Source of the DNA: Nomia melanderi
Lineage: Eukaryota; Arthropoda; Insecta; Hymenoptera; Halictidae
Length of the DNA stretch: 64,000 bases
Reading direction: 5' to 3'
NCBI RefSeq assembly: GCF_051020985.1
Contig: NC_135001.1
Location: 12,703,896 to 12,767,895 of the forward strand
Part shown: piece after piece, positions 33,428-46,600 of the stretch
Layout: each line of letters opens with the position of its first letter
Numbering within the stretch: the stretch's first letter is position 1
Program-made: the position numbers and the translations under genes
The notes under the pieces: model-generated
What the model was told of the DNA's origin: nothing
The model's database searches: none
What the model saw: the letters and a program-made list of their open reading frames with translations, nothing else

Positions 33428-36400
33428 ATGTTTTCGTACAAGCTAAAATGCGTTTGTATCAAGATCATTTTCGTGTTTTGTACATTGTATGTGATAGAGT
33501 GCCACAGTGTACCGTGCACATTCAACACAATGTGCATGTGTTGGGTGCAAGACGACCACGAGTACACAAAAATGGATATCAGTTGTATGGGAACACCATT
33601 CGCCAGATTTCCTGGTATGTCATTACACTTTTTCTTGAAAAAATGAAAGTAATTATGAAATCGTTAAAATTAATTTAATCGTATCGTTACTTATAAATAA
33701 ATTGCTTGTACAATAAGTCAGGGAGAAATAGCCCACTTCTTTAAAAAGAACTAATACAGCATCAGCATTGTTAATACTTAACGAAGAATAAAATATATTT
33801 AAGAAAATACACATATATAAGGAAAATTCAGTATGCAACTGAAAGAAAATTGAAAGTATTTGACAATTTTATTGAGATCGAGTCATCTTATCCGGAATTA
33901 CAATATCGTTAGCTACAAATATTTGAAACAAGAAATTATAAATGGATTATTCAACCTATCTTGTTATTATAGGTATTATTAAAAAGATTATAGATTTAGT
34001 TAACCTAACTGAAATGGTTTACTTTATATAATTACAGAATTATAAATTCCAACAATGTTTTCTATAAGAAACATTTTTTTACAAAACATTTCTTCGATAA
34101 TTTTATTATCGTAACAGATGTATCCGTGAGTTACGTGGCTCAACTGGATGTAATCGGTTCCGGAATGCAGGCGTTGGATAACGATGCGCTCACAAGTTCA
34201 GAGGACGTCGAAGCCTTGGGGTTGATGAGCAATCGGTTATCCAATATCGGCGAAAAGTCGTTTTCGTAAGTCGGAATAATCTTTATGTTTGCATAAAGAA
34301 TAATAAATATAAATTCTGAATATTCATGTTATTCAAAAGAAAATAAATTATTAACATTCATGTTGTTTAAAAAGATATACATTCTTAAAATGCATGTTGT
34401 TTAGAAGAATATACATACTCAACATTCATGTTGTTTAAGAAAATATAAATTCTTAATATTCATGTTGTTTTATTTTCTGGACTTTATGTTTCATGAGTAA
34501 ACTGTGAAAGTTCATGCGTGTACGACGTATAAACATTTTAGAAAAAGTATGAATTGTAAATTTGAGCAAATTTTAATTCATCTAATAAATAAAATTTAAT
34601 TAATCTAAAAAATAATATTAATTTGAAAGAAAAGTAAGGTATTGAAGATACCCCGATAAACTGTGATTATTATTGTTATTTAAATACACCTGACCCTTGA
34701 TTTACGCGGACTTCTTTCACGCGAGTCGCTTTCTTACACGGTAAATTGGAACGCTATTTACGTGGTAGCTTTTACGCGCGATCTCAATTTACGCGATCTG
34801 AATTTAGTAACAGCGAATAAAATATACTTTTATTTTCTAAAATTTCGTTATTATTATTTCTTTTGTTAAGCTATGTGAAATAAATGCGTATTTCTAAAAC
34901 TTATACCAGCTTTTCTCTTCAATATCTTGTTTTCTCTTGTACCGACTGGCTCTACTTAGGCGATTTTCGTTCGCGTAAAACGAACCCACGTGAAACGAAT
35001 TTTCGCATAAATCGAGGGTCAGGTGTATTAAGAAATTTAAGTACAAAGTATTGTCATAAAAATAATGGCAAATTATAATTTTGTCTGTGATGGAAAATTA
35101 TTCCAATAGTGGTCCAACGGTGAAACTTTCTATCATTTCATGATTGAAGGAAGAAAGCACATTTCTTTCTCAATCATATTCTTCTCTTGTTCTAATCTTG
35201 CAAAAACCTTCAGGATACTTCACATTTGATGTGCAATCTAGCTCCTCGATTGCATCTGTAGAAAGATTTATGTTTCTTTCTTTTCAAAGATAAAAAGACA
35301 TTCACACCTGCACCGGCTCTGTTATTAGAGGTATCGCGGACAGTTTGCGTTCGCTGGATCTCAGTTACAATGCCCTGGAGGACGTACCTTTCAAGGCCTT
35401 CCACGACTTGAGAAAATTGAACTGGCTGAACATGCACAGGTGACTGCGTGGAAATGCATTGAGTAAAGTCAATGAAGTTAGAAAAGTTATTTTCATCGAA
35501 GGTGTTAGAGGATACCTTTCAACATTTTAATTGAAGATTATTTCCTAAGTTTAGATTCAGGAAAGGAGAAGGGAAATTATATACCGCTAAACTAATCTTA
35601 TAATCCATATAGGAAAAGACGAAAAGTCAATTGAGAAAAAAATGTTTGTACATAGAAGCTAATTTCAAGTTAAAGTTTTGAAAGGCGACACCTTCGGTAA
35701 AAATAGTGTTAATAGAACGATAAAAAAGTACAACGAATACAAATACATAACGAATAAACTACAAATTATCCAAAGTCAACTTCAAAATATCAAACTATCA
35801 AAGCAAAAGTGTTACAAATAAAGTGAAGCTGTTCAAGAATAATAAACAACTTCTTATTCGAATTGCACGAATAAGACAGTGTCGAACAAATTGTATTTTC
35901 AATAACGAACAAAAATTCATTTGCGTTCAAATTTATTGCTCAAAGATTTATTTGCGTTTAATGAATTAATTGCCATCGAACCAAATCATTACTCCGTACT
36001 TACATATAAATTCTTTTATATATTGTATGTTTGTATTTTGTCCTGGTGTATTAATAAGTATTAATACTTTTTCTTCGTTTTTCTCTGTAATTCTCTGTAT
36101 TTATATGTTAAAATCAAGAAGTGACTCAAAGAATCGCCCGTTTTGGGGCCCTCGAGGCTGAAACCGATTTTTATGCCAAATGTTACCTTATACTGAAACA
36201 TTAATCATCCAAGATGTTTAACTCAAGTTGACAATTAGTTTTCAAGATACAGGACGTGAAATATACCGAAATTCATCAAGGTGTCAACCCATACTTCTCG
36301 TTGTACTAATGATTATGTCAACTTGATGATTAAAAGAACTACTTACAAAGGCTTTGAAATATATTAGAAACAGATTCGAACTTAAATTTCCATTTGTTCT

Positions 36401-39400
36401 ATTCTGCCAGCAATCATCTAACGTCACTAGACGGCGATTGGGGTCACACGAAGGAAACATTAACAAACGCGTTCTTCGGGGACAACTCGATCATCCAAAT
36501 CCCGAAGATATTCTCCACATTCGAGTCCTTGGTTTGGCTGAACCTCGACAACAACAACATCGAGGACATATCAGAGAACAGCCTGCCGCCCAAAACGCAC
36601 ACGCTTAGCTTGAACAGCAATCTTCTGAAACGCTTTCCGTCTTCGTTGAAAACTTTAAAGGACCTCACATGGCTGTACCTTAGAGGCAATGATTTCAAAA
36701 GCCTCGAATTGCCGGACTTTCAGAGCTCAAACCTGGAACAAGTCGACGTCAGCGAGAACTGCATCGAATGGATTCGCGTGCCCAACGCGACGAATCGCAC
36801 TTTGAGGATCAAAGACTTCAACTTGGACAGTAACAAGCTATCGTCTTTGCCTGCTGGAATCTTCGATCATGTTGATATCAAAAGGATCCATTTGTCTTCG
36901 AATTTACTAAAGAACGTGGATGACGATGCTTTCCGAGGACTCGAGGATACCCTAGAGTATTTGAACCTGGAGAACAATGACCTGCCAAATGTTCCTATCG
37001 CTGTTAGTCAGCTGAGGAAATTGTCGTATCTGTACCTTGCCAATAACGACATCAGAAATATCTCCAGCGACGCATTTCAGGAATTTGCGGAGAATTTGCG
37101 AGCCCTTTCCCTGGCTACCAATAACTTGGATACTGTTCCTGTTTCAGCTTTGTACAGGTATCCATTTTTTTTTGCTTTTGCGTATATTTGTAAGATACAA
37201 TTTAATGTATCGTAAAAAACATTACAAACAGAAATACGGTACGGATGAAAGACAAAAGATGAGACGCTAATTACCGCACTAATGATCGATTTTTCACTTG
37301 CTTCTTTAATCGCATTTATTGCACTGACTTTGAAGCGATTCGCTAGCACTTGCAAGATTCTCTTACTGATATATCTAAACACGCATAACACGTATAGGTC
37401 GTCGACTTCTCTTTTTGTCTCAACTCGCTATGGCCGGCTCCGCGATAGAAACATACAACGGACGTCATGGGTCATGCACGCATCGTACAGAAGTACATAT
37501 GTACATACATTCATTCAACGAACATTCGCGCTTTCGGGCTATCATGAAAATACAATCCCACCATACTCATAATTGTTGAGGATTTTGTAAACAATACATA
37601 CAATAAGAATGGTTAAAGATTAGTTGGTCAGTGGTTAGACAATTGCTATTACTCGATTTTGTTTAATAGTAACGAGACTTTGAATCTATAGACACAAGGT
37701 TTTATTCCGAAATTGTGGTCCTTTGCTTGAAGTTTGTTGTAACTGTATTTGACAATGATTTGTGCTGACAGTATCTCTTTTGCAAATGACTCCAAAAAGA
37801 ATGTTTTTTATAATGCCAGTTTTTTCAGTCTTTCTCGAGGTCACTGTTATTTTTTTACAAATACAATATATTTCACAAAAATTATTGTAAAATTATTTAT
37901 AAAAAAATACAATAGTAAAGGTAAAAGGTGAATAATCTATGACATTTTGGTTTATTATTGTAATCGTATGTTTCTGTTTCTTTTCGAAACAGATGTCAGA
38001 GGCTATTGCACTTAAATCTTGGTTATAACAAGATCTCTTACGTACAACCTGGAGACTTCGACTGGGCGGAGGATCTTGAAATTCTGTTGCTTAGGAATAA
38101 TATCCTGACGAAATTGAGCAAAGAAACTTTTAAAGGAGCAAGTAAGTTTTAAATTGAAATTACTTTGTTCGTAACTATTCAATTATTTTCTTATTTCATT
38201 GTTTTTGATATTTTATGCTATAATAATAAGAATATTAGTAATTAAGATTTAGTACAGTATTTTTGTTCAAGTTTTATATTAATATCAGTAATAGTATGAA
38301 TAGTGTTCATGAATTACTTTAATATTTTTAACAATGACTATGTATATACATACAGATTACCGGTTAATCAACCATGATGCGTAAACAATTTCAGATAATC
38401 TAAAAGAACTAAGCTTGTCTTTCAATCATCTAACCGAACTGGACGATGACTGTTTCATCGGCATCGAGGAGAGCCTCGGCATTCTCGAATTAAGTTTCGC
38501 TTTTGCAACCGACGTTTTCCCTCAACGGGCCCTCAGACCGTTGTCAAATTTACTTTGGTTGGTTTTGGACAACAACAATTTTCAAACAATAGAAGCTACC
38601 GCGTTCTATTCCTTCCAAGAGTTGCGATACATTAATCTGGAATCAAATCGACTTCACTATCTACCAGAAAGAATATTTCTGTCCAGCGTTCATCCAGAAC
38701 TGAGGGACGTGAAGCTTGGCTACAATTTTCTGGAAGCAATACCAGAATTCAGTTTCCACAATCTGACCGAGTTGAGATCGTTGGATCTAACAGGGAACCG
38801 GATAAAAGTGCTCACGTCCGAGTCGATCATCGATTGCCCGAAACTGGTCACGATCTCGTTGGCCTACAACAGAATATTTAAGATGGAGAGGAACGCGTTC
38901 TACGGTCTGCCCAGTTTGCGTTTCCTTCATCTCGAGTTCAATAAGCTGACTAGCTTGGATCTAGAAGCGATCTCAGAGATTGGAGGGCCAGATTTCGCGT
39001 TGAATGTCTCCTATAACGCGATCTCGATCATACATTCAGCAGGATCGATGAATAATTTAACGAGATTAGACTTAGGCTTCAATAACATTAGCTACTTGCC
39101 TGCTGATACTTTTACTAACACGCCGGATTTGAGAAGCTTGGACTTGAGAAGCAACCTGCTGACTATTCTTGAACCAGGTAGGCAGCTGTGATTCCTAGCA
39201 CCCATGAAGAAAATCATTAACCAATCGTCGTAACGTTCTAGGTACCTTTGAGCTACGCCATTTGGAAACGTTGAATTTACAAGACAACAAAATAGAGAGC
39301 TTACGAAAGCAATCCTTCCACGGCTTAGACCTGCTGCAACAGTTAGATTTAAGTGGCAATCAGCTCAGTCAACTATCTGCCGAGCAATTCCGAAATTTGA

Positions 39401-41562
39401 ATAACCTTCGAATCTTGAATCTAGCTGGGAATAGAATAAGATCATTGCCTAAAGACGTTTTCGAAGGAACCAAATTGGAAATTCTCGATTTGAGCAACAA
39501 TAAATTCACCGTGGTTCCTTCGTCGTCTTTCTTGGAGATAGGTTACACTTTGAGGGACCTCGATATGGCGGACAATTACCTGGACCACCTCGACTCCACC
39601 GCTTTTCCGACTTCGCAACTGGTCTCATTGAATTTGGCGCACAACAGATTGACGATACTTCCAGACAACTCTTTCGTTTCTCTTGGAAAGCTTTTAAGGT
39701 TGAACATTTCCAACAGCGCTCTTCAAGCGAACTTTAAGGAGCTTTTTCACTATCTGCCCGGTCTTAGGCAACTTTTCATGGCGAACTGTGGCCTCAGAGA
39801 CGTTCCTCTTCTTCCTTTGATTAATTTGAACGTGTTGGATTTGTCTTTCAATCACATAGACTCGACGCCTGATAAACAGTTTCAATATTTGAAAAGTTTG
39901 AAGGTTCTTTTCCTGCTGAACAATTCGCTGACCTCCATGCCAAATGTGAAATTGAATCTATTGAGGGAGTTGGACGTTTCTGGAAATCCTATAGAGGTAA
40001 GATGCAACAGAATACCTTCAATTTTTCTTTCTCGTTTTTTCATTTGAATGTCATTGAACAAAATGAAAATGAAAAATTCTTGTAGCATAGTGTCAAGTCT
40101 GTTAAACATTATAATAGCATTTTTGAAACTGGATCTATCGATATGATTGGAATTTTATTTAAACATTTTTTAAAAATCTAAGTAAATATTTTCAATTGAT
40201 CAATTAAAATTGATTGCTTGGAAATCCTCAGTAAGAATTATATTTTAATAGTTCGAATTGAATTTACACAGTATGACTATTGAAAAAAATGAAATTGAAC
40301 AATTCGATTCCAAATAATAAGAAACGCAGATTTAAAAATGAATTACTAATTAATCATTAATTAAATATCGGTTGCTTTAGGAACTAACAAAGGAGAGCTT
40401 CATGGGTTATCCTAGGCTGGAGGATCTGAAGCTAAGAAGTCTGAATAGAACTAGATCGGTGGACAAAGATTGCCTTCGTGTTCTGAAATACTTGAAGCAC
40501 CTTTGCATTCAGACCTGGCCTGAAGCGGAGGGCTTTCATCTTCGCCATTTGTTAACCGGATTGCCATTGAGAACCGTCGAGATACAAGTCACAGAACATT
40601 TATTGAAGCACCAGATACAGAACGTTTTCTCGAAGCAGCTCAGAGAGCTGACTATTTCTGGCAGCGATCTCGAGGCGATTTCTTCGGAAGCGTTCTCCAC
40701 TATCGAAGGTGGCGAACTGATACTGCGGATAAAAGACACTCGCGTTCGCAGATTACAATCGGACATGTTTCTTTCTTTAACGAAAAGATTGTCCCAATTG
40801 ACGTTGGACCTGAGGAACAATCACATAAACGAACTGAGCCCGTCGGTTATTTACGGGAACCTCTCGTGGGAAAGCGTTGGGACCAATATGGTTGCCGGTG
40901 AGAGACGTTTATTGACAGGCACAGTTCATGAAATTTCCGAATATTCAACAGATGATTTCTATAGATTTTCATGTTTTAACACTAGAACTACTGAGCATTC
41001 AGTATGGTTCTATGAATCTATTCCTTATAAACATTGTAACAATAGAGCTTCTTCTAGTTTCTTTAGATATTCATTATAGTATTCAAGTGAAATCATTTAT
41101 TTTTAAAATCGTTTTGGATATTTAGTATTTTTAAGATATCAATATTTGCGACATAAGGAAACTAAAACTATGTAGTCATATTGATCGGTACGGTATTCAA
41201 AAATCCAATTGATAAAAATCGTGAAAACGAACTTTTCAGGAGGATTACAAGTATCAGGAAACCCTCTGGAATGCGACTGCGAAATTGCCTGGCTCAGTTT
41301 ATGGTTGCGAAGATGGCTGAGGGAGTCCCGACAAATTCACACGGCTTCGCAGTCAGACGCTAGGCAACTGAGAATGATTGCTGGCAGAGCGGTCTGCACC
41401 GAGACGACGCCATCTTACTCATCGGACAAAGTTTTATTAACGTTAGGAACTCCGCACACCGCTTGCCAAGCTTCCGCCCTTAGCTCCGGCAATTACGAAA
41501 GGCTCGCTACCACTTGGCTAGCTATAGTCGAAGTGGTCCTTCTGACAGTAATAGTCAATTGA
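33428..41562 (+). CDS. Chaoptin-like leucine-rich-repeat surface protein, probably GPI-anchored
   Basis: Extracellular adhesion-type protein made almost wholly of leucine-rich repeats, related to chaoptin of insect photoreceptors. Nine exons join in frame to 1239 residues: 33428-33614, 34118-34265, 35329-35439, 36411-37157, 37993-38141, 38395-39177, 39242-39996, 40381-40897 and 41240-41562. The N-terminus has a hydrophobic signal (KIIFVFCTLYVIECHS) and a cysteine cap, VPCTFNTMCMCW...ISCMGTPFARFPD. Dozens of 24-residue repeats follow, with typical LxxLxLxxNxL phrases such as LRSLDLSYNALEDVPFKAF. A C-terminal cysteine cap reads NPLECDCEIAWLSLWLRRW. The chain ends in a short hydrophobic tail (ATTWLAIVEVVLLTVIVN), as expected for GPI attachment. 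Chaoptin in flies is about 1.3 kb longer per mRNA or less, so length fits. Whether this is chaoptin itself or a paralogue cannot be settled here, so I give no symbol. Confidence 0.85.
34322..34474 (+). repeat. 34-bp minisatellite, about 4.5 units
   Basis: Units start at 34322, 34356, 34390, 34424 and 34458, exactly 34 bp apart. Each opens with a variant of ATTCATGTTGTTTA followed by an AT-rich tail (for example ATACATTCTTAA). It lies in intron 2 of the chaoptin-like gene. Confidence 0.9.
34687..35025. mobile_element. MITE with TA duplication, pogo/Tigger-like (intron of chaoptin-like gene)
   Basis: The left end CACCTGACCCTTGATTTACG and the right end on the minus strand CACCTGACCCTCGATTTATG form inverted repeats of about 23 bp with two mismatches. 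Both sides are bounded by TA, the duplication made by Tc1/mariner and pogo elements. The 339-bp interior also has repeated TTTACGCG words and no transposase. The assignment to the pogo group is inference from the style of the ends. Confidence 0.8.
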
Positions 41563-41714
41563 ATTCGGTACTCATCGAACTAGCCTAGAAAAACCGGTTT
41601 GACGCCATTTTGTCTACGCGTTTAGAAGAGAGAAGGACGCGTCTGCAAGTAGAAGCTGCCGAGGTTTATCGATATTTTTGTAAATTTCCCACGACCGACC
41701 GTTTTTACATGACT

Positions 41715-42032
41715 ATACAGGGTGTCTGTTCTCAAATAATCCACACAAACAATTATCTTCGTGAATTTCGAGTTACGATGATAGAAAATAACATTACATG
41801 CAATTTGAACGTATTGAAAGATGTATATACATTACATATGATATTTTGTTCAATTTTTGGAACCGTTATTATTTCGTTTGAATATTATGATTGGCGTTAA
41901 AATGTGCGTAAAATTGAATTAGAAATTGACGTCCATCGAGATCTAATGAAATACTATGAAAACATCTATTCGAGTTGTATGTGAGGTTGGAGAATACGTT
42001 TAGGTGGCTTAATTTAGACGGAACACCTTGTA
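41715..42032. mobile_element. Possible element with TACAGGGTGT ends
   Basis: The left end TACAGGGTGTCTGTTCTCAA resembles the right end read on the minus strand, TACAAGGTGTTCCGTCTAAA. TACAGGGTGT/ACACCCTGTA ends are common on short DNA elements in arthropods. Single ends of the same type occur near 58630 and 60351. Confidence 0.45.
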
Positions 42033-42800
42033 CATGTGTATATATTTTGTAAAATAGTTAACATTGTTTACTTACCGTTATTTTGTACCAAAATCTTTTC
42101 TTTCCGATTCACACCTGCAGTAGTTTCGACGAATTTTCAAATCATCCTCTTCGATCATGATAAACAATCGATTCATTTTCATTCGAAATTCGCAAGCGTT
42201 TTTGCAAGAAAACGATGAATCTAGCAAATGAATGAACACGGGATGTAATTTTCACTCGTAACAACACATTTAATACTGTCCGCATCGTTTTCGTAGTGGA
42301 TAAAATATTTCAAACCGATGAAAATTTTTCTACCGCAGAATTTTATATCGAAACTGTAACACATAGATCAGCTGGACCTCGACGTTGTACTGTATACCAT
42401 GTTAGGCACTCTATATTTTCAGTAGATCGTTGAATGATACACATTATGCATCGAGAATTGATCGACCATTTGTCATTTTCAATCCCTCGCTCTCGCGCCA
42501 CCGAAGGGAATTAAATGTTACTCGGACACTGTTCGCAACGGATTGACGAATAATACGCATTGGATCTACACACGGATCTCCGTAGAACAATAGTTTTGCT
42601 TATCGGGCCTATGACCTGTATCACGGACACGACAAAACCATAAAATGAAATACACTGTACAATTATTCCGAAATCACTGTTTTTCCATCGAATTTGAAAA
42701 GAGAAGAAACAGAAATATATGGAGACGAGCTTACACCAAATATTCGTATAATACATAGAATTGTGAACAATAAAAGTCATGGTTTTTTGTATGTACCGTT

Positions 42801-42978
42801 ATAAAATAAAATAAAATAAAATAAAATAAAATAAAATAAAATAAAATAAAATAAAATAAAATAAAATAAAATAAAATAAAATAAAATAAAATAAAATAAA
42901 ATAAAATAGAGAATAGAATAAAATAGAATAGAATAGAATAGAATAAAATAAAAATAAAATTAGAATAAAATAAAAGAA
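42801..42978 (+). repeat. (AAAAT)n microsatellite
   Basis: About 21 uninterrupted AAAAT-type units at 42801-42905, followed by a degenerate part with AGAAT variants to about 42978. The open frame it creates on the minus strand (a Phe-Tyr-Ile-Leu chain) is an artefact. Confidence 0.98.
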
Positions 42979-43370
42979 AGAACTATGCTTAAACGCTACG
43001 CATGTTTTCCTCGCTATCACTCTAACAAATCAACAAAACGAGGTTCAAAATTCAACTTTTTCCGATCCGTTCGAGGAATCTCATTTTATTTACACAAAGA
43101 AGAGGGAAAAAAAGTTGTCATGGTGGTTTCGGGGGATAGTTGTGCGTTTTATACAAATGACAAAAGAAAGGCAAAGAGTACTCGCGTAAAGGGGATACAG
43201 GGTAAAAGAAAGAAACAATAAGGGGCAAATGGAACAAAACAGAAACAAAAAGACAGTAGAATTGGTATCGGCGAATAGAAAATTTTTTTAGCGACACGTC
43301 AATATGATGGATTGCACATTTTGTCCAACTGATCATGGATATTCGCGATTTTCCTACGCGTTTTATGATA

Positions 43371-43500
43371 TCAGGTTGTCTCATAAGTAACGTCGTCCTC
43401 TTATCTTACCGTGTAAGGTACTTTTCAATGCCATTTCGTAAATGGCGCTAAGCAATTCATCAAAAAATAAAGAGAAACGATGGTGGATACGTCGAGGATT
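43371..43500 (+). repeat. Mariner-like fragment, homologous to 22207-22346
   Basis: It contains AGGTTGTCTCATAAGTAACG, close to mariner terminal repeats seen in insects, then the block AAGGTACTTTTCAATGCC and the ending ACGATGGTGGATACGTCGA shared with the copy in the NOX5 intron. Confidence 0.6.
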
Positions 43501-43655
43501 AAAAAAAGACACGCAAGTATCAATGTTTTACACTAGAAGTCAGCGTAAAGTAACACATTACTTAGGGGATAACCTGAAAAACCGCGAAGATCAGGATATT
43601 CCCTTCGCTATTTGTTCATCTTTTCTTTTTTTTCTTCTTTCTCTCGAGCTTCTCT

Positions 43656-46600
43656 TTATACAGGCGGCGCTTGCGTGTGTTGCAAACAACCCTCGACGTT
43701 CTCGGGCCAATCGCAGACGTTCTCGTTCGGGTTGAAGACCAGATTGACCGGGCACGGCATGTGATGCTTCCTTTCTCCCTCGCACATGTAATACATCGTG
43801 CAGTCGTTCTTATCCGGGTGATAAGATATGTGGTTGTCCTCCTCGTCGCACGTCACTTCGTTCGCTGCGAGAAGTTTTATCGTTGTTTAGCGATCACGAA
43901 AATGATTCGGATGTTACGATAAAAAGCAACAAGCTGTGGTGTCCGAGTGGTTAAGGAGTCAGACTCGAAATCTGATGGGCTATGCCCGCACAGGTTCGAA
44001 TCCTGTCCGCAGCGAAAAAGTTTCTAACGAAAACTATAATTTTATCGTTGTAATTATAAAAATATAATTATATGATTTTATATTATTATCCGTGTACAAT
44101 TGCTGTTTTATGATTATATTTTTATTATACTTCGTAATTATAAGAATTAATTATAATGAATTATATTAATTTATATATTATTATCATCATCATCATCATC
44201 ATTATTATTATTATTATTATTACATGAATATGAATAAATGAATTAGAGATTATTAGATATATAAATGGTCGAAGAAATCGAATGATTTCATCATTAGTTT
44301 CAAACTAGAAAGAGAATACTTACGATCTTTGGTGGTGTACTTCCCGCTCCTCAAATTATTTTCGTAAGGCCCATCGTATTCTAGTTTAACTTTGTAGTTT
44401 TGCAGCTCTTTCTTCATAGCTTTGATCAGTGGATATTTTCCTCCCCCGCAGCTTCCTTTAAAGTCGTCCATGTCTACTGACCATATCATTATACCTCCAA
44501 AACCTTCGTCCTTCAGCCATTGCATCTTGAAAAGTCAAAAATCACTTACAAATACCATACAAAGTATCCTTACTTTATCTGCTTTAACAGTAATGTAATT
44601 ATTAAGATTACGGATATTGTGTTCGTTTCACGGACAGGCTCACGTATAAAGAATTCAATGTGGTAGTAGCAAAAGTTTTTCGCGATTGTCTCGGAAATTA
44701 AATGCCAGCGACATCTTTTTCAAAGGAAAAAGTGCACATTTCGCGAGCAGACTTGTTTTCGAGAAGGATCGACTGAAAGTCAGTTCGTCACGAACTTCAC
44801 TACCATCGACGCTACGCGTTTTTTTTTAGTATGAACGCGAATCCACAAACATTTGTGAATAAACTTGTGTTGAAAAACGAGTATACTGAGTCCGCGTCAT
44901 TTACCGTCCAATTCCTCCACATATCCATTCATGTCTATAATACATTCCGTACGCTCCATTACCATAGATTAACTTCACGTATGTTTGAAAGATTCTAGAT
45001 TCATTTACCATGAACGCAAAAATCAATATTACAAAAAATCAATTTGGTCTAGAACATTTCAATGCCTTGAATATTTATTCAAAATACACGCACACGCGCA
45101 GTCGCGCCATCTATTCATCTATTTATCTATTCATGCACTCTCGCTCATCAATACACCCATTTCCAATATGTAGAGCCATATATGTAAATATATATAGAAA
45201 TGCATAAAAATCGGCGGTCTAATAATTATTATTGTTTTCTTACCTTGTTTATAAGGCTTCTTTCGTCATCGAAACCAACCCATTGATCTTCCCTGTACGC
45301 GAAAGGTACTTGTTGCTCGCTGTCCCAGACTAGTGTTGTGTTATCCTCGTTTAGGAAGCTACAAACCTACATATTTAATGAAATACATTTTTTATTTTAA
45401 CAATTTCAATTTTATTTTAATGATCCTGTAAAACTGCTTTTAGTGTACCTCATAGTAGGAGAGAAATCCTGATTCGTTGGTGAAGTTACCAGCAGTTCCT
45501 CCGCCGGAAGCTGGCGCTCCAATGTCAAACTTCTCTTTGTCCACTAATGTGAAAGATCTGCCATAAGTTGGCATACCGATCATTAATTTTTCCTTTGGAG
45601 CACCTTGTTTCACCCATTCCCTCGCACTGTAGTCCTAAAAAATCAGAACCACTCTTAGATTATTTAAACTATTACTCAGTATTAATTTTTTTTAAACTTG
45701 AAATGAATGAAATGCTAATTATGTAATTAATTAAATAATCTATTCTAATAAACAATTCTGTGGTAACGTAAGGTAAAGATCTTTTGAGGTATAATTTTGG
45801 AATAATTACTACTTACCACTGTCAATTTTTTCTGATAACTGGTAGCACTTTCTAGTGGAAATAGTGGACTGTTATGACCAACTTGTCTTTCCCACTGACC
45901 ATGGAAGTCGTACGTCATAACATTAATGAAATCCAGATACTTCGATATTTCGGGTACATCGTACCTAAAATTTTAAAAAATTGTATTTAATTTGTTCATT
46001 CAATTGTTATATCTTTATCTAAACTATCGAAACTGTGTTGTTGAAGGTAAATGTTTTCTTTTCAAAATACGTATATAAATATAGAAAAATAAATTAAGAA
46101 AGAAACTCACCCAGCTGCAATAGCCTCGAAGCTAGCAGGCACCGCAGCAGATAAAATTAATTTTGGTTGCCCTGAACTTTTCGCTTCACCCTCGAAAGCC
46201 AATCTAAGTTCTTTCAAGAGATTTATGTAAGCTGCTCGATCATCTCCACCCCTAATTAATGATTCATTTAATAATAAATTGTAATCTCTTCTAAGAATGA
46301 TAATAATTTTTAATTACGATTATTTATAATCTACACAATTGGTTCTAGTAATCATAATAATTTGTAAATTGTATAATAATATCTAATAATTACAATTATT
46401 TTCAGTTTTCAATTATAATAATTTGACTTAGTAATATAAACCATAAATTCTTAATAATGAGTATTTAATTTCAAAGTTTTACCGTGGATATTCCCAGTCG
46501 ACGTCTAGACCATCGAATTTGTATTCCCTCAGGAAATCAATTGCCTCGTACACAAATTGGTTCATACGGAATGTGTTGCTGGTTAACTCTTTGAATGGCG

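Larger units (their letters stand above)
41563..43655. other. Convergent spacer rich in repeats
   Basis: Spacer between the 3' ends of the chaoptin-like gene and the chitinase gene. It holds an inverted-end element (41715-42032), a pentanucleotide array (42801-42978) and a mariner-like fragment (43371-43500), each listed separately. I saw no exon. Confidence 0.6.

Noticed and set aside
34322..34474. CRISPR-like array
   Set aside because: Units are directly adjacent and diverged without unique spacers, and the host is a eukaryote; it is a minisatellite.
36394..37215. Separate leucine-rich-repeat genes at 36.4, 38.4, 39.3 and 40.4 kb
   Set aside because: Splice sites and phases link all four blocks into one chaoptin-like gene.
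42799..43020. Open frame encoding a Phe-Tyr-Ile-Leu repeat protein
   Set aside because: It is only the translation of the (AAAAT)n microsatellite.
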